64,000 bases of DNA, from assembly GCA_044463945.1 (NCBI GenBank), contig JBIQLW010000017.1, positions 17,255 through 81,254 on the forward strand, given 5' to 3'. This stretch comes from 62-47 sp044463945 (GTDB taxonomy: Bacteria; Pseudomonadota; Alphaproteobacteria; Rhizobiales; Xanthobacteraceae). The position numbers and the translations under genes are program-made. Of the stretch, positions 1 through 7,693 are shown piece after piece. Every line of letters begins with the position of its first letter. Within the stretch, counting starts at the first letter, position 1. The notes under the pieces are model-generated. The model did no database searches. It saw nothing but the letters and a program-made list of their open reading frames with translations, and was not told the DNA's origin.

Positions 1-175
1 AGTCAGCCATCCGCACCCGCCTCCCAACTCTGCCTCCGTGCAAACGCGCGGCAGTCGTTCGGGCGTCGGTGAGAGCGGCAGGACGTGCGGCGTGCAGGTT
101 GACCGCAACATCTTCATTCCATACTGAAACATATGCGTTATTCGTGGAATCCGGGTGCCGGTCGGCCGGCTGTGG
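1..175. other. Upstream non-coding stretch at window edge
   Basis: I see no coding region, RNA gene or repeat that I can support here. It lies directly upstream of the promoter of the thiolase operon, and any gene belonging to it would lie outside the window. Confidence 0.4.
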
Positions 176-204
176 TTGACACGGAGCCCCGGTCGCATTT
201 TAAT
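176..204 (+). promoter_or_regulatory. Sigma-70-type promoter of the thiolase operon
   Basis: A perfect -35 box TTGACA (176-181) is followed after exactly 17 bases by TTTAAT (199-204), five of six matches to the -10 consensus. The first gene begins at 455, so the leader would be about 245 bases. The leader contains a 44-codon reading frame from 243 that I do not recognise and do not call. The promoter is predicted from sequence only. Confidence 0.65.
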
Positions 205-236
205 TAGGCCGATCAACTAATTAATCATTTAATTAA
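200..236. promoter_or_regulatory. AT-rich inverted repeat, probable repressor operator
   Basis: TTAATTAG (200-207) and CTAATTAA (217-224) form a perfect 8-base inverted repeat with a 9-base spacer. A third box TTAATTAA follows at 229-236. The repeat sits on the -10 box and presumed start of transcription, where a TetR- or MarR-type repressor would block initiation. Such repressors commonly control fatty-acid degradation genes. The protein that binds is not identified. Confidence 0.5.
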
Positions 237-454
237 AGCTCGATGCCGGCCAAGTGGAAGGGTGCGCCTGATGTTGGCCAGCCAGAAATATCCGAGGCTG
301 TATGTCCCGCCCGATCCCGGCTTCACCCGCTCGGAGAACCGACTACTCAAGCGACGCGGCTAGCAGCGGCGATCTGATGCCTTGTGCCCGGCGACCGCAA
401 CTGACCGTCGCTCCGATTCAATCCGACAACAACGTGTAACACGAAGGAAAGCGC

Positions 455-1705
455 ATGTCTGACGCATACATCATTGACGCTGTTCGTACGCCGCGCGGCA
501 TCGGCAAGCCGGGGAAGGGGGCGCTGTCGCACTTGCATCCGCAGCACCTTGCCGCGACCGTGCTGAAGGCGATCAAGGAGCGCAACAAGCTCGACACCTC
601 GACCGTCGACGACATTATCTGGTCGACCTCAACGCAGGAAGGCAAACAGGGCGGCGACCTGGGGCGCATGTCCGCGCTTGCGGCCGGTTACGACATCAAG
701 GCCAGCGGCACCACGCTGGATCGCTTCTGCGGCGGCGGCATCACCTCGGTCAACCTCGCGGCTGCGTCGGTGATGTCGGGCATGGAAGATTGTGTCATCG
801 CCGGCGGCACCGAGATGATGAGCTATCAGCAGATTCTCGCGGCAGAGCGCGCCAACGCGAAAATGCCGCCGCGCATGATGGGTTCGGGCAACGAGCAACT
901 CGACGCCATTCACCCGCAGTCGCATCAGGGCGTGTGCGGCGACGCCATCGCGGCCCAGGAAGGCATCACCCGCGAGGCCGTCGATGCATTGGCGCTGGTC
1001 AGCCAGCAGCGCGCCAAGAAGGCGATCGACGAAGGCCGCTTCGCCAAGTCGGTGGTGCCGGTGCTCAATCCGGACGGCAGCGTCGCGCTCGATCACGAGG
1101 AATTCCCGCGCCCTGAAACCACCGCCGAGGGCCTTGCTTCGCTCAAGCCAAGTTTCGAGCAACTCGCCGACTACGATATCGGCGGCGGCGTCACCTTCAA
1201 GAAGCAGATCCAGCGCCGCTATCCGGGCCTCGACTGGAAGGGCGTGCATCACGCCGGCAACAGTTCGGGCGTGGTGGACGGCGCGGCCGCGGTTCTCATC
1301 ACTTCGAAGGAATATGCCGAGAAGCACGGCCTCAAGCCGCGTGCCCGCATTGTGGCCTATGCCAATCAGGGTGACGACCCGACGCTGATGCTCAACGCGC
1401 CGGTCCCGGCCGCGAAGAAAGTGCTCGCCAAGGCCGGTCTCACCACGAAGGACATCGACGTCTGGGAGATCAACGAGGCCTTCGCGGTCGTCGCCGAGAA
1501 GTTCATCCGCGATCTCAAGCTCGACCGCGAAAAGGTCAACATCAACGGCGGCGCGATCGCGCTTGGCCATCCGATCGGCGCCACCGGATCAATCCTGATC
1601 GGCACCGCGCTCGACGAACTGGAGCGCAGTGGCGGGCGCTATGGCCTCGTCACCATGTGCGCCGCCGGCGGCATGGCTCCCGCCATCATCATCGAACGTA
1701 TCTGA
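455..1705 (+). CDS. Acetyl-CoA acetyltransferase (thiolase)
   Basis: A 416-residue thiolase of normal family length. It catalyses thiolytic cleavage of a 3-ketoacyl-CoA, or the reverse condensation of two acyl-CoAs, in the cytoplasm. The nucleophilic cysteine is Cys92 in FCGGGITS. The NEAFA block, the GHPIGATG block with the catalytic His, and the C-terminal CAAGG motif with the second catalytic Cys are all present. It is the first gene of a beta-oxidation-type cluster with a dehydrogenase 17 bases downstream and an enoyl-CoA hydratase after that. This suggests the last step in degrading a short or branched acyl-CoA. Whether it is degradative or biosynthetic cannot be told from the sequence. 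Confidence 0.9.
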   Translation: MSDAYIIDAVRTPRGIGKPGKGALSHLHPQHLAATVLKAIKERNKLDTSTVDDIIWSTSTQEGKQGGDLGRMSALAAGYDIKASGTTLDRFCGGGITSVNLAAASVMSGMEDCVIAGGTEMMSYQQILAAERANAKMPPRMMGSGNEQLDAIHPQSHQGVCGDAIAAQEGITREAVDALALVSQQRAKKAIDEGRFAKSVVPVLNPDGSVALDHEEFPRPETTAEGLASLKPSFEQLADYDIGGGVTFKKQIQRRYPGLDWKGVHHAGNSSGVVDGAAAVLITSKEYAEKHGLKPRARIVAYANQGDDPTLMLNAPVPAAKKVLAKAGLTTKDIDVWEINEAFAVVAEKFIRDLKLDREKVNINGGAIALGHPIGATGSILIGTALDELERSGGRYGLVTMCAAGGMAPAIIIERI

Positions 1706-1722
1706 AAGCGAAAGGATATTTC

Positions 1723-2505
1723 ATGAAGCTCGATTCTTCGGTCGCCGCCGTCGTCACCGGTGGCGCCTCGGGCCTTGGCGCGGCTACCGCGCGGGCTCTT
1801 GCCTCCTATGGCGTGAAGGTTGCTCTGTTCGACTTCAACGAGGAGAAGGGCGAAGCCGTCGCCAAGGAAATCGGCGGCGTGTTCTGCAAGGTCGACGTTA
1901 CCTCCGATGAGCAGGTCGACGCGGGCTTTGCCAAGGCGCGCGCGGCCCATGGCCAGGAGCGCATCCTGGTGAACTGCGCCGGTACCGGCAACGCAGTGAA
2001 GACCGCCGGCCGCGACAAGAAAACCGGCGAACCCACCCACTTCCCGCTCGACGCCTTCAACCGCATCATCCAGATCAACCTCGTCGGCACCTTCCGCTGC
2101 ATCGCCAAGTCGGCGAAGGGGATGCTATCGCTGAGCCCGCTGGAGCACGGCGAGCGCGGCGCTATCGTCAACACCGCCTCGGTGGCGGCCGAGGACGGCC
2201 AGATGGGTCAGGCGGCCTATTCGGCCTCGAAGGCCGGCGTCGTCGGCATGACGCTGCCGATCGCCCGCGACTTGATGAGCGAAGGTATCCGCGTCAACAC
2301 CATCCTGCCGGGAATCTTCGACACCCCGCTGTTGCAGGGCGCACCCGAGAACGTCAAGGCGGCGCTGAGCGCCTCGGTGCCGTTCCCCAAGCGTCTCGGC
2401 CAGCCGGAGGAGTATGCGCACCTGGCGCTGACCATGATTACCAACGGCTATTTCAACGGCGAAGACGTTCGCCTCGATGGCGCCATTCGCATGGCGCCGC
2501 GCTAG
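1723..2505 (+). CDS. HSD10-type 3-hydroxyacyl-CoA dehydrogenase (SDR family)
   Basis: A 260-residue short-chain dehydrogenase. The N-terminal TGGASGLG motif is the NAD-binding glycine loop. NCAG and the YSASK catalytic Tyr/Lys pair follow. The extended MLSLSPLEHGERG segment and the tail FNGEDVRLDGAIRMAP resemble type-2 3-hydroxyacyl-CoA dehydrogenases (HSD17B10, 2-methyl-3-hydroxybutyryl-CoA dehydrogenase). The start at 1723 is preceded by GAAAGGA, and an upstream in-frame extension to 1657 would overlap the thiolase. Lying between thiolase and hydratase, it likely oxidises the 3-hydroxyacyl-CoA made by the hydratase. The substrate is inferred only. Confidence 0.85.
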   Translation: MKLDSSVAAVVTGGASGLGAATARALASYGVKVALFDFNEEKGEAVAKEIGGVFCKVDVTSDEQVDAGFAKARAAHGQERILVNCAGTGNAVKTAGRDKKTGEPTHFPLDAFNRIIQINLVGTFRCIAKSAKGMLSLSPLEHGERGAIVNTASVAAEDGQMGQAAYSASKAGVVGMTLPIARDLMSEGIRVNTILPGIFDTPLLQGAPENVKAALSASVPFPKRLGQPEEYAHLALTMITNGYFNGEDVRLDGAIRMAPR

Positions 2506-2546
2506 CACCGTGGCGGCCACATCCATTTTGTCAGGAGTAACAAGCG

Positions 2547-3314
2547 ATGCCAGATGAAAATCCGGTGCTGACCGAAGTCCGCGGCCCGGTTCTGATTATC
2601 ACCCTGAACCGGCCGGAAGCGAAGAACGCCGCCAACCTTGCGCTCTCCAAGGGCGTGGCCGCCGCACTCGACAAGTTTGATGTTGACGACAGCCTGACTG
2701 TCGGCATCATCACCGGCGCGGGCGGCACCTTCTGCTCGGGCATGGACCTCAAGGGGTTCCTGAAGGGCGAGCGGCCCTCGATTCCGGGTCGCGGTTTCGC
2801 CGGTCTTACTGAAGCGCCGCCGAAGAAGCCGCTGATCGCGGCGGTGGATGGTTACGCGCTCGCCGGCGGCATGGAGATTGCGCTGTCGTGCGATATGATC
2901 GTCGCCAACCGCAACGCCAAGTTCGGCATTCCCGAGGTAAAGCGTGGCCTAGCCGCCGCTGCCGGCGGACTGATCCGGATGCCGCGTCAGATGCCGTTCC
3001 GCGTGGCGATGGAATACGCGCTCACCGGCGAGTTCTTCGGCGCCGAGCGGGCTTATGAGCTCGGCATCATCAATCGTCTCACCGATGGGCCTGCGCTGGA
3101 TGGCGCGCTCGAACTCGCCAAGGCGATCGGCGCCAACGGTCCGCTCGCGGTGAAGGCATCCAAGCAGGTCGTCGTTCAGTCCCGTCTCTGGACCGAAGAC
3201 GAGATGTGGAACAAGCAACAGGAGATCGTTGCGCCAGTATTCACGTCCGAGGACGCACGTGAAGGCGCTGCCGCCTTCGCCGAGAAGCGTGCCCCGAACT
3301 GGAAGGGCAAGTGA
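2547..3314 (+). CDS. Enoyl-CoA hydratase/isomerase family protein
   Basis: A 255-residue crotonase-fold protein. The oxyanion-hole segments are GGTFCSGMDLKG and YALAGGMEIAL. The position equivalent to the second catalytic Glu falls in PEVKRGLAAAAGG, where the usual PGAGG is altered, so hydratase activity is likely but not certain. The C-terminal EGAAAFAEKRAPNW is typical of the family. RBS AGGAG lies 8-12 bases before the start. It closes the thiolase/dehydrogenase cluster and would supply the 3-hydroxyacyl-CoA for its neighbours. Confidence 0.85.
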   Translation: MPDENPVLTEVRGPVLIITLNRPEAKNAANLALSKGVAAALDKFDVDDSLTVGIITGAGGTFCSGMDLKGFLKGERPSIPGRGFAGLTEAPPKKPLIAAVDGYALAGGMEIALSCDMIVANRNAKFGIPEVKRGLAAAAGGLIRMPRQMPFRVAMEYALTGEFFGAERAYELGIINRLTDGPALDGALELAKAIGANGPLAVKASKQVVVQSRLWTEDEMWNKQQEIVAPVFTSEDAREGAAAFAEKRAPNWKGK

Positions 3315-3522
3315 AGGGGCGGTGATGAGCCGCTTCCAGCCCAATCCTGACAGGTGAACTGCTTCGCTGCGGACAGCGCGGCGATATCAAAACCGGAAAC
3401 GCGGTCCGTCTCGTTGCGAACGGATCGCGTTTCCTTGCAGCCACTTCATTCCGGGCGATCACGTCCTGCTCGAGAGCTCCAGGACGTAGATCTCGAACGG
3501 CATCAAGCCGGGTTGAAAGAAG

Positions 3523-3548
3523 AAGCCCGGATCATGTCCGGGCTTTTT
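3523..3548 (+). terminator. Rho-independent terminator
   Basis: A perfect 9-base stem (AAGCCCGGA, 3523-3531; TCCGGGCTT, 3537-3545) with a 5-base loop runs into a short T tract. It lies between the convergent hydratase and acyl-CoA dehydrogenase genes. It should stop the plus-strand cluster, and possibly the opposing gene less well since that side lacks a clean T run. Confidence 0.8.
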
Positions 3549-3561
3549 ATTGCGCCTGACG

Positions 3562-4833
3562 TCAAGCGCGGTTCAACTCGTTACGGCCGACCACCATCCA
3601 GTGCACTTCATCCGGGCCGTCCGCGAAGCGGAGGTGGCGCACGTCCATGTACATCTCGGCGAGCGGCGTCCAGTTCGAGATGCCGGTCGCGCCGTGCATC
3701 TGGATCGCCTGGTCGATGATGCGGCAGGCGCGCTCCGGCACCATGGCCTTGACCATCGAGACCCAGACGCGCGCTTCCTTGTTGCCGAGCACGTCCATCG
3801 CCTTGGCGGCCTTCAGCACCATCAGCCGCATGGCTTCGATTTCGCAGCGCGCTTGCGCGATGATCTGGAGGTTGCCGCCAAGATGCGCGATCTTTTTGCC
3901 GAAGGCTTCGCGGGTGAGGCCGCGTTCGACCATCAGGTCAAGCGCCTTCTCGGCCTTGCCGATGGTGCGCATGCAATGATGGATGCGGCCAGGGCCGAGG
4001 CGGAGTTGGGAAATCTCGAAGCCGCGCCCCTCGCCGAGCAGAATATTCTCCTTCGGAACGCGGACATTGTTGAAGCGCATGTGCATATGCCCACGCGGCG
4101 CATGGTCGTGACCGAACACATGCATCGGCCCGATCACCTCCACGCCCGGCGTGTTGACCGGCACCAGAATTTGCGACTGCTGCTTGCTCGGCGCAGCATT
4201 CGGGTTGGTCTTCACCATCACGATCATGATCTTGCAGCGCGGATCGCCGAGGCCGGAGATGTAGTACTTCTCGCCGTTGATAACCCATTCATTGCCTTCG
4301 AGGCGCGCGGTGGTGGAGACATTCTTGGCGTCCGAAGAGGCAACGTTCGGCTCGGTCATCACATAGGCGGAACGGATTTCGCCGTTAAGCAGCGGCCTCA
4401 GCCATTTCTCCTTCTGCTCCTTGGTGCCGACCCGCTCCAGCACTTCCATGTTGCCGGTGTCCGGCGCCGAACAGTTCATCGATTCCGAGCCGAGTGGATA
4501 TTTGCCGAGTTCGGCGGCGATGAAGGCGTAATCGAGGTTCGACAGACCCTCGCCAGTCTCAGAGTCCGGCAGGAAGAAGTTCCAAAGACCTTCCGACTTC
4601 GCCTTGCCTTTGACCTTGTCGAGCAGTTCAAGCTGCTTCGGTGTGAAGCTCCAGCGATCGGTCTTGCTGCGTCCGGCTTCCTCGTATTCCACCTGGATCG
4701 GTGCAACTGTTTCTTTCAGGAATTTCCGGACGTGGTCGTAGAGCGGCCGTGCTTTCTCCGACATGCGGAGATCGTTGAGTTCGTCGCTCGGGTTGAGGCC
4801 GAATCCGGTCGATGTGGTGGCGTGCATGTTCAT
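3562..4833 (-). CDS. Acyl-CoA dehydrogenase, ACAD11-like
   Basis: A 423-residue flavoprotein that would introduce the alpha-beta double bond into an acyl-CoA and pass electrons to electron-transfer flavoprotein. Visible are AYVMTEPNVASSDA (flavin/substrate region), INGEKYYISG, GMFG-like loop VIGPMHVFGHDHAPRG, and the C-terminal IQMHGATGISNWTPLAEMY and RFADGPDEVH blocks typical of the ACAD10/11 subfamily. The start at 4833 is chosen because GGAGGA (4845-4850 on the minus strand) lies at correct spacing. An upstream ATG at 4854 has no such site. It is convergent with the thiolase cluster and could supply its first step. Confidence 0.88.
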   Translation of the reverse strand: MNMHATTSTGFGLNPSDELNDLRMSEKARPLYDHVRKFLKETVAPIQVEYEEAGRSKTDRWSFTPKQLELLDKVKGKAKSEGLWNFFLPDSETGEGLSNLDYAFIAAELGKYPLGSESMNCSAPDTGNMEVLERVGTKEQKEKWLRPLLNGEIRSAYVMTEPNVASSDAKNVSTTARLEGNEWVINGEKYYISGLGDPRCKIMIVMVKTNPNAAPSKQQSQILVPVNTPGVEVIGPMHVFGHDHAPRGHMHMRFNNVRVPKENILLGEGRGFEISQLRLGPGRIHHCMRTIGKAEKALDLMVERGLTREAFGKKIAHLGGNLQIIAQARCEIEAMRLMVLKAAKAMDVLGNKEARVWVSMVKAMVPERACRIIDQAIQMHGATGISNWTPLAEMYMDVRHLRFADGPDEVHWMVVGRNELNRA

Positions 4834-4973
4834 GATACGCGATTTCCTCCGCATGAAATTTCAAGGATATCTCGATAATAGGTCGTTGCGAGATTGGAGG
4901 GCGCGCCCCGGCTAGTCAATCCATCGCTTGCCTGTCGCCAGGCGATTTAAGACTGAAGCGGGGCCGGTCGTCT

Positions 4974-5002
4974 TTGACGCACGGTTTGGAACCGGCTATT
5001 CA
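4974..5002 (+). promoter_or_regulatory. Promoter of the LacI-type regulator gene
   Basis: TTGACG (4974-4979), a 17-base spacer and TATTCA (4997-5002) lie 37 bases before the GTG start of the regulator. The spacer contains a small inverted repeat, CGGTT-TGG-AACCG (4982-4994), which could be an autoregulatory site. Prediction only. Confidence 0.5.
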
Positions 5003-5039
5003 CCAAGCCTGAGGGGCTGCGCAAAGCAAGGAAGCGCTC

Positions 5040-6041
5040 GTGCGGATTAAGTTGGCGGACGTCGCGCGACTGGCAGGGGTCGATGTCTCGACGGCATCGC
5101 GCGTGCTGCGCGGCGAAGCCACCCAGCGCATCCGCGAGGAAACCCGCGAGCGTGTGTTGCAAAGCGCCCGTACCCTCAACTACGCGCCGAACCAGCTCGC
5201 GCGCGGCTTGCGCATGGCGCGCTCGTCAACGTTCGGCATCGTGGTGCCGCAGCTCGACAACCCGGTGTTTGCCTCGGCCATCTTCGGCGCGGAGAAGGCG
5301 ACGCTGCGCCATGGCTATTCGCTGCTGATCGCCCATCGCGGATCGGAGGCGACCGATTCCGTCTATCAGCGGATGTCGCACGGCAACCGTGTCGATGGCT
5401 TGTTGGTCGCGAGCCTCGACGACGACAAGCTGCTGCGCGACGAACTTGAAGCCGCGCAGGTGCCGTTCGTGCTGCTCAATCGTCAGTTGGCCGGCGCGCC
5501 GCACGCGGTGGTGCTGGACAGCCGCGCCGCGACCGAAATCGCCGTCGATCATCTCGTCGCGCTCGGCCATCGCCGCATCGCGCATCTCGCCGGCCGTCCC
5601 GGTGGCTTCAATGCCGGCGAACGGCTGGCCGGCTATCGCGGTGCACTCAAGCGCCACGGCATCGATTTCGATCCGGCGCTGGTCGCGGTCGCGGGCTACA
5701 CCGCGGAGGGCGGGGCGGCGGCGATGCAGCAACTGCTTCCGACGCATCCAACCGCCGTGCTCGGCGCGACGCTGGTGACGGCGGCGGGCGCGATGGCCGT
5801 GTTGCATGAAGCGGGCTTGCAGATTCCGCAGGACGTCTCGGTCGTTGGTCTGCACGATGCGCCGGTCGCCACCATGCTCTATCCGCAGCTGACGACGGTG
5901 CGGATGCCGACCGAGCGCATGGGCGAACTCGCCGCCGATTTGTTGATTGCATTAGTTGAGGGACGCACGCCTGAGGCTATCGCGCCGCTGCCGCCCGATG
6001 GCATGGTGATCCGGGCATCCACCGGCCCCGCGCCCACCTGA
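5040..6041 (+). CDS. LacI-family transcriptional regulator
   Basis: A 333-residue repressor. Residues 1-50 carry the LacI helix-turn-helix, with the recognition segment LADVARLAGVDVSTASRVLRG and the hinge YAPNQLARGLRMARS. The remainder is a periplasmic-binding-protein-like sugar sensor that begins TFGIVVPQLDNPVF. The start is GTG at 5040 after AAGGAAG. It precedes a transport and catabolic operon on the same strand, and a LacI-like palindrome lies in the 123-base gap. It most likely represses that operon until the sugar or polyol binds. The ligand is unknown. Confidence 0.88.
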   Translation: MRIKLADVARLAGVDVSTASRVLRGEATQRIREETRERVLQSARTLNYAPNQLARGLRMARSSTFGIVVPQLDNPVFASAIFGAEKATLRHGYSLLIAHRGSEATDSVYQRMSHGNRVDGLLVASLDDDKLLRDELEAAQVPFVLLNRQLAGAPHAVVLDSRAATEIAVDHLVALGHRRIAHLAGRPGGFNAGERLAGYRGALKRHGIDFDPALVAVAGYTAEGGAAAMQQLLPTHPTAVLGATLVTAAGAMAVLHEAGLQIPQDVSVVGLHDAPVATMLYPQLTTVRMPTERMGELAADLLIALVEGRTPEAIAPLPPDGMVIRASTGPAPT

Positions 6042-6080
6042 AATTTAGGGTTGACGTATTAGTCGGTTTCGGTCACCCTT

Positions 6081-6098
6081 TGAACAAACGATTGCTCA
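6081..6098. promoter_or_regulatory. LacI-type operator upstream of the polyol operon
   Basis: TGAACAAACGATTGCTCA is an imperfect palindrome. Fourteen of its 18 bases match its own reverse complement, and it is centred on CG with TTG/CAA half-sites, the usual form of LacI-family operators. It lies 40 bases after the regulator gene and just before the FAD oxidase gene. A TTGACG at 6051-6056 could be the -35 box, but no good -10 box is visible. Confidence 0.55.
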
Positions 6099-6164
6099 GG
6101 TGATAACCATCGCGGCCGCCCGGTTGTCGTCGTGTCGATTGAACCAACTTGCGGAGAACGTCCC

Positions 6165-7661
6165 TTGGAAGCGAGCACTATCGCGGCGGTACGCCAGCGC
6201 GACCGGATTGACGCGGACATCGCCAAGGCGTTCGCCGCCATCGTCGGCGACAGCCACGTCCTGACATCGTTCGATGAGCGCCTCCCCTATGCGCGGGACC
6301 GTTTGCCGTTTGCCGTATTCGAGGAGCGCGCGGGGGAGATCGCGGGCGACGTGCCGCGGTTGATCGTGTGTCCCGGCAATGCTGATGAAGTCGCCGCAGT
6401 GGTGGCGCACGCGCACCGTGCCGGCATTCCGATCATTCCTTACGGCAATGGCTCCGGCGTGCTCGGCGGCGCCATTCCGCTCGGCGGTGAAGTAACTGTT
6501 GACCTGCGGCGGCTGGATAAGATCGTCGCTGTCAATCCGGTCGATGCGACGGTAACGGTTCAAGCCGGCATGAATGGCGCAGTGTTCGAGCAGGAACTCA
6601 ATGCGCAGGGCTTCACCACCGGCCACTATCCGCAATCGATCGAGATTTCGACGGTCGGCGGCTGGGCCGCGTGTCGCGGTGGCGGTCAGGCCAGCAGCCG
6701 CTACGGCAAGATCGAGGACATCGTCGTCGGCCTCAAGGCGGTGCTGCCGGACGGCACGCCGCTGGAGGTGCATCCCGTGGCGCGGCGCGCGGTCGGGCCG
6801 TCGTTGCGCGATCTGATGGTCGGCAGCGAAGGAACGCTCGGCATCATCACCGAAGTGACGCTGCGGATCTGGAAAAAGCCGGATGTCGAGCGCGGCGTGG
6901 TGCTGGCATTTCCGTCACTACAGGCGGCGTGGGATTGCGCGCGTGCCATCATGCAGGCGGAAATTCGCCCGCAGATCGTACGCCTCTACGATCGCGCCGA
7001 GAGCGAGGAGCGCACCAGGGACATCGCACTGTTCCGCGATAAGCCGATCCTCGCGGTGCTCGCGTTCTGCGGCAGCGAGCCGATGGTGTCGGTGGAGCAG
7101 GAGATGGCGCTGAAGATTGCCGCTTCCTTCGGAGGTGAGGTCGGCCCGGACGGGCCCTATCATCACTGGAAGCAGAATCGTTACGTCGCTTATTCGCAGA
7201 TGTGGCATGACAAGGGCTACTTCAATGACACCATCGAGGTGACGGCGAACTGGTCAAAGATTCCGGCGCTCTACGATGCTATCGCCGAGGCAGTGCGCGC
7301 CGTGCATCCGCAAGTGCATTTTGGCGCGCACTGGTCGCACGTCTATCCCGAAGGCGCCTGCCAGTACATGACCATGCGGCTGCCGCCGATGCCTGAAGCG
7401 CAGGCGCTGCCGCTCCATGCGAAGTTGTGGGACACGGTGGAGGGCCTGACGCTCGATCACGGCGGATCGATCGCGCATCACCACGGCGCCGGGCTGTTCC
7501 GCGGCCGCTGGATGGCGCGCGAGCTTGGCGCCGGCCTTGGCGTTTTGCAGGCGATCAAGGACGCGCTTGATCCCGGCAACCTACTCAATCCCGGCAAGCT
7601 CGGCCTGCGCGCGCGGCCAGGCGCCAAGGACATTTATGCCAAAGGTGCGCGCGGTGGTTGA
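6165..7661 (+). CDS. FAD-binding oxidase, alkylglycerone-phosphate-synthase-like
   Basis: About 498 residues of the FAD_binding_4/VAO superfamily. It has PIIPYGNGSG, the FAD loop GGWAACRGGGQASSRYGKIED, VGSEGTLGIITE and the C-terminal NPGKLG. The HHHG motif, which alkyl-DHAP synthases use at the active site, is retained in GGSIAHHHGAG. Glycolate-oxidase subunits of the same fold normally lack it. TTG at 6165 is preferred as start because GGAGA lies 7 bases upstream. The longer GTG start at 6132 has no ribosome site. It lies in an operon with a sugar kinase and an ABC sugar importer, so it probably oxidises a polyol, hydroxy acid or phosphate ester. True ether-lipid synthesis seems unlikely. 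Confidence 0.75.
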   Translation: MEASTIAAVRQRDRIDADIAKAFAAIVGDSHVLTSFDERLPYARDRLPFAVFEERAGEIAGDVPRLIVCPGNADEVAAVVAHAHRAGIPIIPYGNGSGVLGGAIPLGGEVTVDLRRLDKIVAVNPVDATVTVQAGMNGAVFEQELNAQGFTTGHYPQSIEISTVGGWAACRGGGQASSRYGKIEDIVVGLKAVLPDGTPLEVHPVARRAVGPSLRDLMVGSEGTLGIITEVTLRIWKKPDVERGVVLAFPSLQAAWDCARAIMQAEIRPQIVRLYDRAESEERTRDIALFRDKPILAVLAFCGSEPMVSVEQEMALKIAASFGGEVGPDGPYHHWKQNRYVAYSQMWHDKGYFNDTIEVTANWSKIPALYDAIAEAVRAVHPQVHFGAHWSHVYPEGACQYMTMRLPPMPEAQALPLHAKLWDTVEGLTLDHGGSIAHHHGAGLFRGRWMARELGAGLGVLQAIKDALDPGNLLNPGKLGLRARPGAKDIYAKGARGG

Positions 7662-7693
7662 GCCGGCCGCTCGCAACAGGATGGAGGCCGGTC

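Noticed and set aside
243..377. Small reading frame (44 codons) in the leader of the thiolase operon
   Set aside because: No ribosome site, no recognisable motif and no evidence of translation. It may be chance.
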